DNA from: Paenibacillus zeirhizosphaerae
GTDB taxonomy: Bacteria; Bacillota; Bacilli; Paenibacillales; Paenibacillaceae
DNA: 64,000 nt
Direction: 5' to 3'
Assembly: GCF_030705605.1 (NCBI RefSeq)
Contig: NZ_JAPCKK010000016.1
Span: 744,001-808,000, forward strand
Shown: piece after piece, positions 25,587 to 35,360 of the stretch
Numbering within the stretch: position 1 is the stretch's first letter
Layout of the letters: every line of letters begins with the position of its first letter
The notes under the pieces: model-generated
What the model saw: the letters and a program-made list of their open reading frames with translations, nothing else
Database searches by the model: none
Told to the model about the DNA's origin: nothing
Program-made: the position numbers and the translations under genes

Positions 25587-26960
25587 ATGAAAACAACCTT
25601 TACGACTGCTGAGAAATGGAAGCAGTTTGCTATTATTCTTCTTCCTATTTTAGTAACACAGATCACTTTATCCGCCATGACGTTTTTCGATACCAATATG
25701 TCCGGTCTCTATGGCCCAGCCGATTTGGCCGGGACGGCCATAGGCGTCAGCCTTTGGAATCCGATTCAGACGGGACTTAGCGGCATCCTGATTGCCGTTA
25801 CGCCTATCGTGTCGCAGTTGATCGGCAAACAGCAAAAAAATAGAGTGTCATTTTATGTAATGCAGGCCTTATGGTTCTCACTCCTGCTTGCCATCCTTGT
25901 CATTGCGGCCGGCTTCTTGTTTCTTAAACCGATTCTGACGGGAATGAGCCTGGAGCCAAGAGTCCATAACGTCGCCTTTTATTATCTGACTGCCCTTGCC
26001 TTCGGCATTATCCCATTCTTCGGGTATGCTGCCCTGCGCAGCTTTATTGATGCCTTGGGTCAAACCAGAATTTCAATGATGATTACCCTGATCTCTTTAC
26101 CCATCAACGTGCTGCTTAATTATGTGCTCATCTACGGAAAATGGGGATTTCCGGAGCTTGGGGGTGTTGGATCGGGAGCCGCAACCGCTTGCACCTACTG
26201 GATTGTCTTTATCACGGCACTCGTCATTGTACACCGTGGCGGAGCATTTGCAGAATATGGCGTGTTCCGTAAATTTCACAGCATCTCGGGTGCAGGATGG
26301 CTTGAACTTGCCCGGATCGGGACGCCGATGGGCTTCGCCATTTTTTTCGAAACTGCTGTATTTGCAGCGGTGACACTCTTAATGAGCAGCTTTAACACGG
26401 TGACAATAGCAGCTCACCAGGCCGCAATCAATTTCGCCTCAACCTTGTATATGATACCGCTTAGTATCTGCATGGCACTGACTATCCTTGTCGGTTATGA
26501 AATCGGTGCAGGCCGGCCGAAGGACGCCGCAAGCTATAGCCGCATCGGTATTGGAACAGCCGTCTCTCTGTCCCTCGCTGCTGCTGTCGTGCTGCTGCTT
26601 TGGGGAGACAAGGTGGCTGGAATCTATTCGCATGACCCTGAGGTCATTGCAATGATCCAGCAATTTCTTATTTATGCAATCTTTTTTCAAATATCGGATG
26701 CCATCGCGACTCCAATACAAGGGGTGCTTCGCGGCTACAAAGATGTCAATCCGGCATTCTTCCTTACCTTTATTTCATACTGGATTATCGGTCTGCCTGT
26801 CGGTTACATGCTTGCGATATGGACAGATCTCGGCCCTTACGGCTATTGGATTGGCCTGATTACAGGCCTCGCCGTGGGAGCGGCCACTCTTCTTCTCCGC
26901 CTTTGGGTCGTCCAGCGGCGGTTCAGAAGCCGAGACAGGGTACAAGGATTAAATCATTAA
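25587..26960 (+). CDS. MATE-family efflux transporter
   Basis: A 457-residue, 12-helix multidrug and toxin extrusion protein: ILVTQITLSAMTFFDTNMSG in helix 1 and the repeated half with TIAAHQAAINFASTLYMIP and ALTILVGYEIGAGRP, the NorM-like signature. Exports cationic compounds using a Na+ or H+ gradient. ATG at 25587 chosen (AAAGGA nine bases upstream); the frame extends to 25470 without a membrane-protein start. The sequence differs clearly from the second MATE protein at 30978-32381. Confidence 0.9.
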   Translation: MKTTFTTAEKWKQFAIILLPILVTQITLSAMTFFDTNMSGLYGPADLAGTAIGVSLWNPIQTGLSGILIAVTPIVSQLIGKQQKNRVSFYVMQALWFSLLLAILVIAAGFLFLKPILTGMSLEPRVHNVAFYYLTALAFGIIPFFGYAALRSFIDALGQTRISMMITLISLPINVLLNYVLIYGKWGFPELGGVGSGAATACTYWIVFITALVIVHRGGAFAEYGVFRKFHSISGAGWLELARIGTPMGFAIFFETAVFAAVTLLMSSFNTVTIAAHQAAINFASTLYMIPLSICMALTILVGYEIGAGRPKDAASYSRIGIGTAVSLSLAAAVVLLLWGDKVAGIYSHDPEVIAMIQQFLIYAIFFQISDAIATPIQGVLRGYKDVNPAFFLTFISYWIIGLPVGYMLAIWTDLGPYGYWIGLITGLAVGAATLLLRLWVVQRRFRSRDRVQGLNH

Positions 26961-26989
26961 GCTGTTGTTTTCCGGAAAAATGGAGCGTC

Positions 26990-28672
26990 TTAGAACATAT
27001 ACACTCTGGCTTCATAAGGGCGGAGGAGCATCCCTTCCTTACGCTCCTCCGGAACTTCTTCATAATTTCCGATCAGCAGCTCTCTTGCCTCATAGGCAAG
27101 CTGATCCGGCCACTCAAATTCAATGGTGTCATGACTGAAATTCAGAATGACCAGCAGACACTCCTCTGCCAGCGTACGCGTATAGACATACAAATCCGGG
27201 TCCAATGGCAGCATAAGCTTGTACTCCCCGTAAACTATTACTTTATGCTGCTTGCGCAGGGCAAGCAATTTCCGGTAATAGTGATAAATAGAGTCCGGGT
27301 CCTGGATAGCCGCCTCGACATTGATATCCTTATAATTATCATTCACCTTAATCCATGGCTCAGCATCCGAAAAACCAGCATGCTCGCTGGCATCCCATTG
27401 CATTGGCGTTCTGGCGTTATCCCGGCTTTTGGCATGGATGGCAGCCATCGTTTTGTCCTCCGGCATTTGCTTCGTTTTCGCGAGCTCAAAAAAATTCAGG
27501 GTTTCAATATCTCTGTAATCGCCAATTTGCTGAAAAGAAGCATTGGTCATCCCGATTTCTTCCCCTTGATAAATATAAGGAGTCCCTTCAAGAGTCAAGA
27601 AAAAAGTAGCCAGCATCTTCGCGGATTCCACCCGGTATTCTGTATCATTCCCAAAACGGGACACCTGGCGGGGCTGGTCATGATTCCCCAGATAGTTGGC
27701 GTTCCATCCTTTGTTATGCAGCGTAGTCTGCCAGCGGCTCATGATTTTTTTCAGCTCCAGCAGAGTCCACGAACGGGATTCCCATCTGCTGGTTCCAGTC
27801 GAGGGAGAGTCCAATGTCATATGCTCAAACTGAAAGACCATGTTAAGCTCATGCCGTTCGTCACCCACATATTCCAATGCCTGTTCCGGTCCGAGACCGG
27901 AGGTTTCCCCTACAGTCATAATATCGCACTCCATCAGCACCTCCTCGTTCAGCTTACGAAGCAGGGTATGGACATGCTCTAAATTCGAAAAAAACTGATA
28001 AGCTTGAACAACAGGCAAATGCTTGGGGTTATCCGCATCCGGGAGGCCTTTGGCTTTAACGATATGCGCAATAGCATCGAACCGGAAGCCGTCGACTCCT
28101 TTTTTCAGCCACCAACGGATCATTTTGTACAGTTCGTGAATCATTTCTTCATTCTGCCAATTCAAATCCGGCTGGTATTTAGAATACAGATGCAGGTACG
28201 ACTGTCCGGTTTTTTCGTCCGGCTCCCAGACGGATCCGCCAAAATATGACTCCCAGTTGTTTGGGGAAAGCCCTTTTTTGCTATCACGCCAAATGTAATA
28301 ATCCCGTTTCGGGCTCGACTTGGAGGATTTGGATTCGATGAACCAGGGATGTTGGTCGGAGGTGTGATTCAATACGAGATCCATCATGATTTTAAGACCT
28401 CGTGCATGAGCTTCCTTCAGAAGTTCATCGAAATCATGCATAGTGCCGAATTGTGGTTTTATCCCGTAGTGGTCGCTGATATCATATCCGTTATCTTGAC
28501 CGGGCGACTGATAAATCGGACACATCCAAATGACATCTACCCCTAAATTCTGCAAATAGTCCAATTTCGAGATAATCCCCCGCAGGTCACCAATACCGTC
28601 TCCATTGGAATCCTTAAAGCTGATAGGATAGATTTCATATACAACCGCCTCTTTCCACCACTTCGTATTCAT
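26990..28672 (-). CDS. Alpha-glucosidase / oligo-1,6-glucosidase (GH13)
   Basis: A 560-residue GH13 enzyme hydrolysing short alpha-1,6 (and possibly alpha-1,4) glucosides in the cytoplasm. Motifs: MDLVLNHTS (region I), GFRFDAIAH (nucleophile Asp), TVGETSG (acid/base Glu) and YLGNHDQPRQ (stabilising Asp). No signal peptide. ATG at 28672 follows GGGGGAA by eight bases; the longer frame to 28783 runs into the pfkA terminator. It follows pfkA but is separated by that terminator. Could also be a trehalose-6-phosphate hydrolase, less likely with no treP nearby. Confidence 0.9.
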   Translation of the reverse strand: MNTKWWKEAVVYEIYPISFKDSNGDGIGDLRGIISKLDYLQNLGVDVIWMCPIYQSPGQDNGYDISDHYGIKPQFGTMHDFDELLKEAHARGLKIMMDLVLNHTSDQHPWFIESKSSKSSPKRDYYIWRDSKKGLSPNNWESYFGGSVWEPDEKTGQSYLHLYSKYQPDLNWQNEEMIHELYKMIRWWLKKGVDGFRFDAIAHIVKAKGLPDADNPKHLPVVQAYQFFSNLEHVHTLLRKLNEEVLMECDIMTVGETSGLGPEQALEYVGDERHELNMVFQFEHMTLDSPSTGTSRWESRSWTLLELKKIMSRWQTTLHNKGWNANYLGNHDQPRQVSRFGNDTEYRVESAKMLATFFLTLEGTPYIYQGEEIGMTNASFQQIGDYRDIETLNFFELAKTKQMPEDKTMAAIHAKSRDNARTPMQWDASEHAGFSDAEPWIKVNDNYKDINVEAAIQDPDSIYHYYRKLLALRKQHKVIVYGEYKLMLPLDPDLYVYTRTLAEECLLVILNFSHDTIEFEWPDQLAYEARELLIGNYEEVPEERKEGMLLRPYEARVYMF

Positions 28673-28722
28673 CGGTGATTCCCCCTGTTGAAGACTGTCT
28701 GCCCTACATACATTTTGCCCAT

Positions 28723-28781
28723 AAAAAATCCCTTCCATGTAAATTGCCGTGGTTTTTGACACGGTCAACATGAAAGGGATC
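28723..28781 (-). terminator. Long terminator between pfkA and the glucosidase gene
   Basis: Minus strand: ATCCCTTTCATGT...CCGTG / CACGG...ACATGGAAGGGAT followed by TTTTT; about 25 paired positions with an inner mismatch block. Confidence 0.85.
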
Positions 28782-28809
28782 ATTTCTGTCTAATATGGAA
28801 TATATGATA

Positions 28810-29781
28810 TTATTGGGATAGACGAAGAGCAAGCTCGTACAGGTCCATATTAAATGGTTTCTTCGTACTCACTACTGTATTAATATCGGTGGCAACCAGT
28901 TCACCTTTAATAATACCACACGCTTTATCCGATTGGCCTTCAATCAACTGACGTACCGCAAAATCACCGAGCCTGCTGGCCAAATTGCGGTCAAATGCCG
29001 TAGGTGTGCCACCACGCTGAATATGACCAAGCACCGTTACACGCGGATCATTCGTCGGGAAGCGTTTGACAAGCTCTGCCGCCACATCTTCCCCTTTGCC
29101 GACACCTTCAGCAACGATAATGATACTATGTCTTTTGCCATGGGCGAAATTCTGTTTCATCCGTTCAGCTACTTCATCCATATTGAATTCAACCTCAGGA
29201 ACCAGAATCGTCTCTGCTCCTGAAGCCAGTCCGGCATGAAGAGCAATATCGCCGCAGTGGCGGCCCATGACCTCAACAATGGAAGAACGCTCATGGGAAG
29301 ACATCGTGTCCCGCAGCTTGTTGATGGCATCCACAACGACGCTGACAGCCGTATCAAAACCGATAGTATGATCCGTAAATGAAATATCATTATCAATGGT
29401 GCCAGGAAGCCCCATAGTATTAATGCCCTGCTGGCTCAGCTTGTTCGCGCCCTGATAGGAACCGTCACCGCCGATCACGATAAGCCCGTCAATGCCGCGG
29501 TCACGCAAAATTTGCGCGCCCTTCTGCTGCCCTTCCAGCGTTCTGAACTCCTTGCAGCGCGCGGATTGCAGTACCGTTCCGCCCCGATGGATGATATCGC
29601 CCACACTGCGCAAATCCATCGGAAAAATGTCGTTGTTCAGCAGACCCTGATAACCGCGCTGTACGCCATAAACTTCCAATCCGAAATAGAGACCGCTGCG
29701 CACAACGGCACGAACGGCTGCGTTCATCCCCTGAGAGTCCCCACCACTGGTTAATACTGCGATTTTTTTAACTGCTGTCAT
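28810..29781 (-). CDS. pfkA: 6-phosphofructokinase
   Basis: ATP-dependent phosphofructokinase of glycolysis, 323 residues. GGDSQGMNAAVRA binds ATP; GGDGSYQGA, PGTIDND (catalytic Asp in TIDND) and MGRHCGDIA, GHIQRGGTP follow in order. The second ATG (29781) is eight bases from AGGAGG; the first (29787) is too close. It lies 20 bases downstream of ytpB, so the two are probably one transcript; the usual partners accA and pyk are absent. Confidence 0.96.
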   Translation of the reverse strand: MTAVKKIAVLTSGGDSQGMNAAVRAVVRSGLYFGLEVYGVQRGYQGLLNNDIFPMDLRSVGDIIHRGGTVLQSARCKEFRTLEGQQKGAQILRDRGIDGLIVIGGDGSYQGANKLSQQGINTMGLPGTIDNDISFTDHTIGFDTAVSVVVDAINKLRDTMSSHERSSIVEVMGRHCGDIALHAGLASGAETILVPEVEFNMDEVAERMKQNFAHGKRHSIIIVAEGVGKGEDVAAELVKRFPTNDPRVTVLGHIQRGGTPTAFDRNLASRLGDFAVRQLIEGQSDKACGIIKGELVATDINTVVSTKKPFNMDLYELALRLSQ

Positions 29782-29801
29782 CTTCATTTCCTCCTAAATT
29801 C

Positions 29802-30881
29802 TCATAAATGCCTTCGAATCCATCGACTGTTCACGCGAAAGAACAAACGCATCAGCGGACTTTTCTTCATTAAGCGCTTGGAGACAAGATACACCTCCTG
29901 CTGCTCACGAACCTTTGGATCGGATAAATATAACGCAAGCAATCCCTCAATAATCATCCGGTGAAAGGAGCTCCCAACTACGGAGGATACATCCGTCCGC
30001 GCCCGATCTGCAATTAAAACGAGCCGGTTAAGCATGGTTTCGGTATCTTCGTAATAATTGCAAAAGTTTAAATCTCCGCCTATACGGTCCTCGTGCTGAT
30101 CGATCAGATAATCCAGCAATATATGTAGACTGCAGACATGGGGAAAATACGACCGGTGAATTATAGCGGCCCCCGCATCCGTCAGATGGGGATCAGTAGC
30201 AGCCTGAAATAACATAAATACACCAAGCGTCGAGCCTGTTGCCGCCGCAAATTCATTCCATCGCAATTCCGGTGTCCGCTCTTTATGAAGGTGCCACCAA
30301 TCCATTAAAGCTGCTTCTCGGAGCTCCGGCTTGATATGCTTGTATACCTGCAGATCGGTATAAAGCCTTGCCAGATCAAGAATATAAGGCATAGCAGCTT
30401 CATAGCCCGGAAGCTTGCGTATGCATGACTGACAAGTCTCCACCAGTTGAAGCAGATATCCTCCATCTTCCTGTTCTTCCCGCAAAGCATAATAATGAAC
30501 AGGTTCCGCCTCCGGATTAACCGCATCGAGCATGGACTGGTGCAGCAGTCTGAAATCTTCCGGGTCCAAAGACGTACTTCGGTCACACAAATTATCAAGA
30601 TAATCGCTGATCGTCTGGTATGCGACAATCAACTGAATCAGCGTATGGCGAACCTCCAGGTTAACCGCCGCGTATACCGCGCCGCCGATACAGTGAAACG
30701 CCTTGCCCGATATGCTTGCAAGCGCCTGCTTCTTTAATTCGATATCCGGAATTTGCTCAGCCGTCTGGCGCCAATATTCCAGGGTTCGCTGTGTCTCAGG
30801 AAGTATATATCGATACATACGGTTCATGAGCCCAAGGGGACCACGCGGAGCCTGAAACTGTCTTAGCTCAATATCATTCAA
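29802..30881 (-). CDS. ytpB: YtpB-like tetraprenyl-beta-curcumene synthase (DUF2600)
   Basis: A class IB large terpene synthase: cyclises a C35 heptaprenyl chain in sesquarterpene synthesis. Aspartate-rich motifs DYLDNLCDR and ILLDYLIDQHEDR fit DUF2600/YtpB, as does ISGKAFHCIGGAVYA. About 359 residues. TTG at 30881 with GGAGG nine bases upstream looks better than the ATG at 30899, whose own codons contain that GGAGG. Cytoplasmic, likely membrane-associated. Followed directly by pfkA. Confidence 0.9.
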   Translation of the reverse strand: MNDIELRQFQAPRGPLGLMNRMYRYILPETQRTLEYWRQTAEQIPDIELKKQALASISGKAFHCIGGAVYAAVNLEVRHTLIQLIVAYQTISDYLDNLCDRSTSLDPEDFRLLHQSMLDAVNPEAEPVHYYALREEQEDGGYLLQLVETCQSCIRKLPGYEAAMPYILDLARLYTDLQVYKHIKPELREAALMDWWHLHKERTPELRWNEFAAATGSTLGVFMLFQAATDPHLTDAGAAIIHRSYFPHVCSLHILLDYLIDQHEDRIGGDLNFCNYYEDTETMLNRLVLIADRARTDVSSVVGSSFHRMIIEGLLALYLSDPKVREQQEVYLVSKRLMKKSPLMRLFFRVNSRWIRRHL

Positions 30882-30977
30882 ATGACGGTGCCTCCACATT
30901 GATGTCTACGTTTTTCGTAACCTATCCAAACCAACCTTATTATAATATGATCGTCCCTTTAGCACAAATAAAGAAAG

Positions 30978-32381
30978 TCACTTTTCAGCAAGCTTCGACT
31001 GCTTTTCCATAGATGCGTTTTTCCACTTTCCTGACACATAATACACGATTCCGGCGGTCATGGCGACAGCAAAACCTGTTGGAAAACTCCACCATACCGC
31101 GTTCAATCCGAAATCGTTCACAAATATATAGGCTAGTGGAATCCGTATTCCCCACAATGCCAGAATGGTGATCAATAACGGCACAATGACGGCCCCTGTC
31201 GAACGGACAACCCCTGTAATCACATTCATGATGCCGAACAGCACAAAGCTCCATAGCGTAATTTCATTAATTCTCATGCCTATTTCCAGCGCCTGACCGG
31301 TGGAGGGCAGAAACAGCAGCAAGGCCTCTCTGTTAAAGACATGTATCAACACCACCAAGCTTCCTGTCATCAGCAAATTGAACAGAACACCGATCCAGGT
31401 TGTACGATGGACACGATCCCATCTTCCGGCGCCGATATTCTGGGACGCGAAGGAGGAAACCGCGGCTCCCAACGCCATAGCCGGCATTTGGACATAGCTG
31501 GACAGATTGTTCGCCGCCGTGTATGCGGCAGCCGCTTCGATGCCGAAGCTGTTGACCAGATGCATCAGTGCGATCGCACTGGAGGTGACAACGATCATTT
31601 GCAATCCCATTGGCACCCCTTTACGAATCAACGTCCAAATGATATCGAGATCCATGCGCAGCAGATGCAGTTCCTCCGATGTGATACGCAAAAAATATTT
31701 TGTCCTGTACAGATAGAACATAATACAAATAAAGCTGATAAACTGTGCCATAACCGTCGCCAGTGCAGAGCCTCCAATGCCGAGCTCCGGTACGGGTCCG
31801 AACCCGAAAATAAAAACCGGATTCAGAGCGATATCCAGCACAACGCACAAAATGAGGAAATAAAAAGGTGTTTTCGAATCACCAGATCCCCGCATTACCG
31901 TCATAATATAATTGTAACCAAACATAAACGGAATGCCTGCAAAAATAATTCTCGTATAGATAATCGCCATTTCAAGCGATTCCACAGGTGTATTTAAAGC
32001 TGTGAGGATATAGGGCGAAAATAGAATGCCCGCTGCGCCTACAGCCAGAGACAGCAGAAGAAAAAATACGGCGCTTGTGCCCACGACCCGCTTCGCCCTG
32101 CCGATATCCTTTGCCCCGATGCTCTGACCGATCAGAATCGTTGCGGCCATCGTTACTCCGAAAATAGAGCTGATCAGAAAAAAAAGAATAATGTTGCCGT
32201 TGGAGGCTGCGGTTAAGGCTGCTTCACCGAGAAATTTACCCACCCAAATGGAGTTAACGGTACCATTCAGCGTTTGTAGCACATTCCCCAGTAGCATGGG
32301 GAGAGAAAAGAAAAAAAGCGTTTTCGCAATCGGTCCCTCCGTAAGAGACGGCGCGGAACGCGGGGCTACAGCCGTGGCCAT
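30978..32381 (-). CDS. MATE-family efflux transporter
   Basis: A 467-residue, 12-helix MATE exporter of the DinF/NorM-like group in Firmicutes: N-terminal LTEGPIAKTLFFFSLPMLLGN and two six-helix halves (MRGSGDSKTPF ends the first half). ATG at 32381 has AGGAG nine bases upstream and is preferred to TTG at 32405. Single gene; substrate unknown. Confidence 0.9.
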   Translation of the reverse strand: MATAVAPRSAPSLTEGPIAKTLFFFSLPMLLGNVLQTLNGTVNSIWVGKFLGEAALTAASNGNIILFFLISSIFGVTMAATILIGQSIGAKDIGRAKRVVGTSAVFFLLLSLAVGAAGILFSPYILTALNTPVESLEMAIIYTRIIFAGIPFMFGYNYIMTVMRGSGDSKTPFYFLILCVVLDIALNPVFIFGFGPVPELGIGGSALATVMAQFISFICIMFYLYRTKYFLRITSEELHLLRMDLDIIWTLIRKGVPMGLQMIVVTSSAIALMHLVNSFGIEAAAAYTAANNLSSYVQMPAMALGAAVSSFASQNIGAGRWDRVHRTTWIGVLFNLLMTGSLVVLIHVFNREALLLFLPSTGQALEIGMRINEITLWSFVLFGIMNVITGVVRSTGAVIVPLLITILALWGIRIPLAYIFVNDFGLNAVWWSFPTGFAVAMTAGIVYYVSGKWKNASMEKQSKLAEK

Positions 32382-32440
32382 GTCGATCAGCTCCTCAATA
32401 TCCAAGTTATGTATATCATAACACCATCAAAACATGCGGA

Positions 32441-32480
32441 AGCAAAAAAGCGCAGCTCCCTACGGGGAAACTGCGCTTTC
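32441..32480 (-). terminator. Terminator of the cold-shock gene
   Basis: AAAGCGCAGTTTCCCC / GGGAGCTGCGCTTT stem followed by a T run on the minus strand. Confidence 0.85.
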
Positions 32481-32529
32481 ATGACGTTCAGCCGAACTTT
32501 ATAAGAGATCCGTTTTACCGGAAATGTTC

Positions 32530-32727
32530 TTACAATTTAGTTACGTTAGCTGCTTGAGGTCCACGGTTACCTTCTGTGATCTCAAATTCCACTTCTTGAC
32601 CTTCATCCAAAGTCTTGAAGCCGTCGCCTTGGATTGCGGAGAAATGTACGAAAACGTCCTCGCCGCCTTCAGTGGAGATAAAGCCATAGCCTTTCTCTGC
32701 GTTAAACCATTTAACTGTACCTTTCAA
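32530..32727 (-). CDS. Cold-shock protein CspB/CspD-like
   Basis: A 65-residue OB-fold nucleic-acid chaperone: [12 protein letters not shown] (RNP1) and DVFVHFSAI (RNP2), close to Bacillus CspB/CspD. It melts RNA structure. TTG start, AGGAGG eight bases upstream. A TATAAT on the minus strand near 32773 and a small leader hairpin (CGCCAT/ATGGCG) suggest a short structured 5' UTR. Confidence 0.95.
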   Translation of the reverse strand: MKGTVKWFNAEKGYGFISTEGGEDVFVHFSAIQGDGFKTLDEGQEVEFEITEGNRGPQAANVTKL

Positions 32728-32884
32728 GTGAACAACCTCCTAAAAATACCGCCATCTATGGCGAATATCCATATTATACTCCATCATTTTCAACAATGCA
32801 ATTGATGTTTTGGACCGCTGAAACGATTTGTTTTTCCCTGCCTTCTGCGGTATTATGGACCAAAACACTTACGGAGACATGCAT

Positions 32885-33118
32885 ATGATGAAAAAACATG
32901 AAATATACAAAAAAGACAAGTGGAACATGATGACAGTTGAGGTTCAGGGCCGCTACATTGTCCTTCGTGAAATTACCGACGACTGGGGAGAGGAAGCGCA
33001 TACGTTTCTGAGCCGCCCTGCTATGATGCAATGGGCTAATAACCGTTTCCCCAAGGAAGCTTATCAAGGCAACGAAGAAGAATGGCAGCGTATCATGGAC
33101 GCTTTCAAGCAGGTGTAA
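32885..33118 (+). CDS. Hypothetical protein, 77 aa
   Basis: A soluble basic-then-acidic frame MMKKHEIYKKDKWNMM... with a beta-like core (VEVQGRYIVLREIT) and a helical end (EEEWQRIMDAF). ATG at 32885 follows GGAG by eight bases. It is six bases before the next small gene, so they are likely co-transcribed. No family recognised, though the even composition suggests a conserved protein. Confidence 0.65.
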   Translation: MMKKHEIYKKDKWNMMTVEVQGRYIVLREITDDWGEEAHTFLSRPAMMQWANNRFPKEAYQGNEEEWQRIMDAFKQV

Positions 33119-33124
33119 GAAGGC

Positions 33125-33307
33125 ATGGATACAAGCAGCGCTGTCATTTTTATTATCCTTGCTTTTACGTTGGGGACCGTGCTCCTGATGAAACGTGACA
33201 GCATCCCTGCCCCACTTAAGAAGTGGATGGCCCTGGCCGCTGTCATTATGATCTGTTTTGCCTTTTTCCTTATCATATACGGTTTGATGCTGGGGGGTTC
33301 CAACTAA
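33125..33307 (+). CDS. Small two-helix membrane protein, 60 aa
   Basis: Two hydrophobic segments (about residues 5-22 and 35-56) joined by a basic loop (KRDSIPAPLKKW), predicting both ends outside. A GAAGG precedes the ATG at very short spacing, so translation may depend on coupling with the gene just upstream. Not recognised. Confidence 0.6.
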   Translation: MDTSSAVIFIILAFTLGTVLLMKRDSIPAPLKKWMALAAVIMICFAFFLIIYGLMLGGSN

Positions 33308-33382
33308 CGGCAACAAATTATATTTGCTTCCCCCTGAGGTCATACTATGGCTAACAAGTCATGGTAAAAGGAGGATGCGTTT

Positions 33383-35290
33383 TTGCGGCCTGCCAAACCC
33401 CTAGCCGTTCTGCTTGCCATCAGCCTGCTTTCTCCGCTGGTGCCTGCAGACGCCCAAACCGAAACCCGCGCATTGCTGATGAAAGATCAAAGGAGGCCCT
33501 TTATGAGCAAAGTACTGAAACGTGAAGAAGTGGCACAGGACAATAGCTGGAAGCTGGAAGATTTATTTCCGGATCAGCAAGCCTGGGACAAGGAATATGA
33601 GGAAATCAAACAGCTGATGAAACAAGCTTCCGCCTTTCAGGGCAAGCTGGACCATGCTGAGGCGGTTCGTGACTGCTTCAAGCTTGAGGATGAATTATCA
33701 TTGAAAACCGAGCGGGTATATGTATATGCCCATCTCCATCATGATGAAGACACTGCGGAGCCTACATACCAGGCTTTGTCGCAAAAAGCGAAAAAGCTCA
33801 GCGTTGAAGTCAGCGAAGCGCTCTCTTTTATTACTCCCGAAATTTTATCTCTGCCTGAAGACAAGCTGGATGAATTCATCGCCGCCCCAGAGCTGTCCCC
33901 CTATAAATTCACACTGCAGGAGATGAAACGGGAGAAGGCGCATATTCTGAGCAAGGCTGAGGAAGCGCTGCTGGCCCAGGTGGGCAACCTTTCGCAAGCC
34001 CCTCAGACCATCTTCGGCATGCTGAATAATGCAGATATGAAGTTTCCACGGATCAAGGACGAGAACGGCAAAGAGGCTGAGCTGACACACGGCAGTTATA
34101 TTCAATTCCTTGAAAACCCTAACCGCGAAGTGCGCGAGCGGGCCTTTAAAGCGGTATACGATACGTATGCTGCTAATAAAAATACGATAGCTGCCGCACT
34201 CAGCGCAAATGTAACCAAAAATATTTTTTATTCCCGGGCCCGCAAATACCCTTCTGTTCTGGAAATGTCCCTTTATGGCGACAACATTCCGAAGGAAGTG
34301 TATACCAATCTGGTCGATACAATCCATGAGAGCCTTCCTTTGCTGCACCGTTACATGAAGCTTAGAAAAAAACTGCTCGGCGTGGATGAACTGCATATGT
34401 ACGATTTGTTCGCCCCGCTGGTAGATGAATATAAGATGGACATCACCTATGATGAAGCCAAGGAGCTTACGCTTGAAGGGCTTAAACCGCTTGGTGAGGA
34501 TTATCTGGCCGCTTTGAAAAAAGGGTACACCGAGCGCTGGATCGACGTATATGAGAATGAGAACAAACGCACCGGCGCTTACAGCTGGGGAGCCTACGGC
34601 ACCCATCCATATGTCCTGCTGAATCACAAGGACAACCTGAACAGCATGTTTACACTGGCACATGAAATGGGCCATGCGCTGCATTCGTATTACTCAGATA
34701 ACACGCTGCCGTACCGTGACGCCCAATATACCATTTTCCTCGCGGAAGTGGCTTCAACGACCAATGAAGCGATGCTCATGGATTACTTGCTAAAAAAATC
34801 GCAGGACCCGAAGGAAAAGATGTATCTGCTCACTTATTATGCCGACCAGTTCCGTACAACGGTATTCCGTCAAACGATGTTTGCGGAATTCGAGAAGATC
34901 ATTCATGAACGGGCGGAACAGGGAGAATCCTTGACTCCGCAGCTTCTATCGGATATCTACTACGACCTGAACGTAAAATATTATGGACCGGATATGCAGG
35001 TGGATAAGGATATCGCCATGGAATGGGCACGCATTCCGCATTTTTACAACAGCTTCTATGTGTACAAATATGCGACCGGCTTCTCTGCAGCTACGAGCTT
35101 CTCGAAGCAGATTCTGGAGGAAGGACAGCCGGCGGTGGACCGTTATCTTGGCTTCCTCAAAAGCGGAGGCAGCGATTACTCCATCAACATCCTGAAAAAA
35201 GCGGGCGTCGACATGTCTTCACCGCAGCCGATTCGTGAAGCTATGAGCGTGTTCAAAGAATTGATCGAGGAAATGGAAAAGCTATCCTAA
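33383..35290 (+). CDS. pepF: Oligoendopeptidase F (M3 family), possible dual start
   Basis: A zinc peptidase cutting oligopeptides of about 7-17 residues. From ATG 33503 it is 595 residues, the usual length, with HEMGH at 387-391 and the downstream Glu in FLAEVASTTNE. That ATG has AAAGGAGG six bases upstream. The frame is also open to a TTG at 33383 with its own AGGAGG eight bases upstream; the extra 40 residues read as a signal peptide (MRPAKPLAVLLAISLLSPL, then ADAQ). So one gene may yield an exported and a cytoplasmic form. If only one is real, the inner start matches the family. Confidence 0.93.
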   Translation: MRPAKPLAVLLAISLLSPLVPADAQTETRALLMKDQRRPFMSKVLKREEVAQDNSWKLEDLFPDQQAWDKEYEEIKQLMKQASAFQGKLDHAEAVRDCFKLEDELSLKTERVYVYAHLHHDEDTAEPTYQALSQKAKKLSVEVSEALSFITPEILSLPEDKLDEFIAAPELSPYKFTLQEMKREKAHILSKAEEALLAQVGNLSQAPQTIFGMLNNADMKFPRIKDENGKEAELTHGSYIQFLENPNREVRERAFKAVYDTYAANKNTIAAALSANVTKNIFYSRARKYPSVLEMSLYGDNIPKEVYTNLVDTIHESLPLLHRYMKLRKKLLGVDELHMYDLFAPLVDEYKMDITYDEAKELTLEGLKPLGEDYLAALKKGYTERWIDVYENENKRTGAYSWGAYGTHPYVLLNHKDNLNSMFTLAHEMGHALHSYYSDNTLPYRDAQYTIFLAEVASTTNEAMLMDYLLKKSQDPKEKMYLLTYYADQFRTTVFRQTMFAEFEKIIHERAEQGESLTPQLLSDIYYDLNVKYYGPDMQVDKDIAMEWARIPHFYNSFYVYKYATGFSAATSFSKQILEEGQPAVDRYLGFLKSGGSDYSINILKKAGVDMSSPQPIREAMSVFKELIEEMEKLS

Positions 35291-35360
35291 GCAACGCTGA
35301 TTTCTAACAGCATTCTAACGGTTGCCTGGCATTTACAAAAACTGTCGAATTTTGAACTGT

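Noticed and set aside
32774..33343. 189-residue open frame on the minus strand
   Set aside because: Antisense to the two small plus-strand genes, which have better composition and tight spacing; the minus-strand translation is low in coding character.
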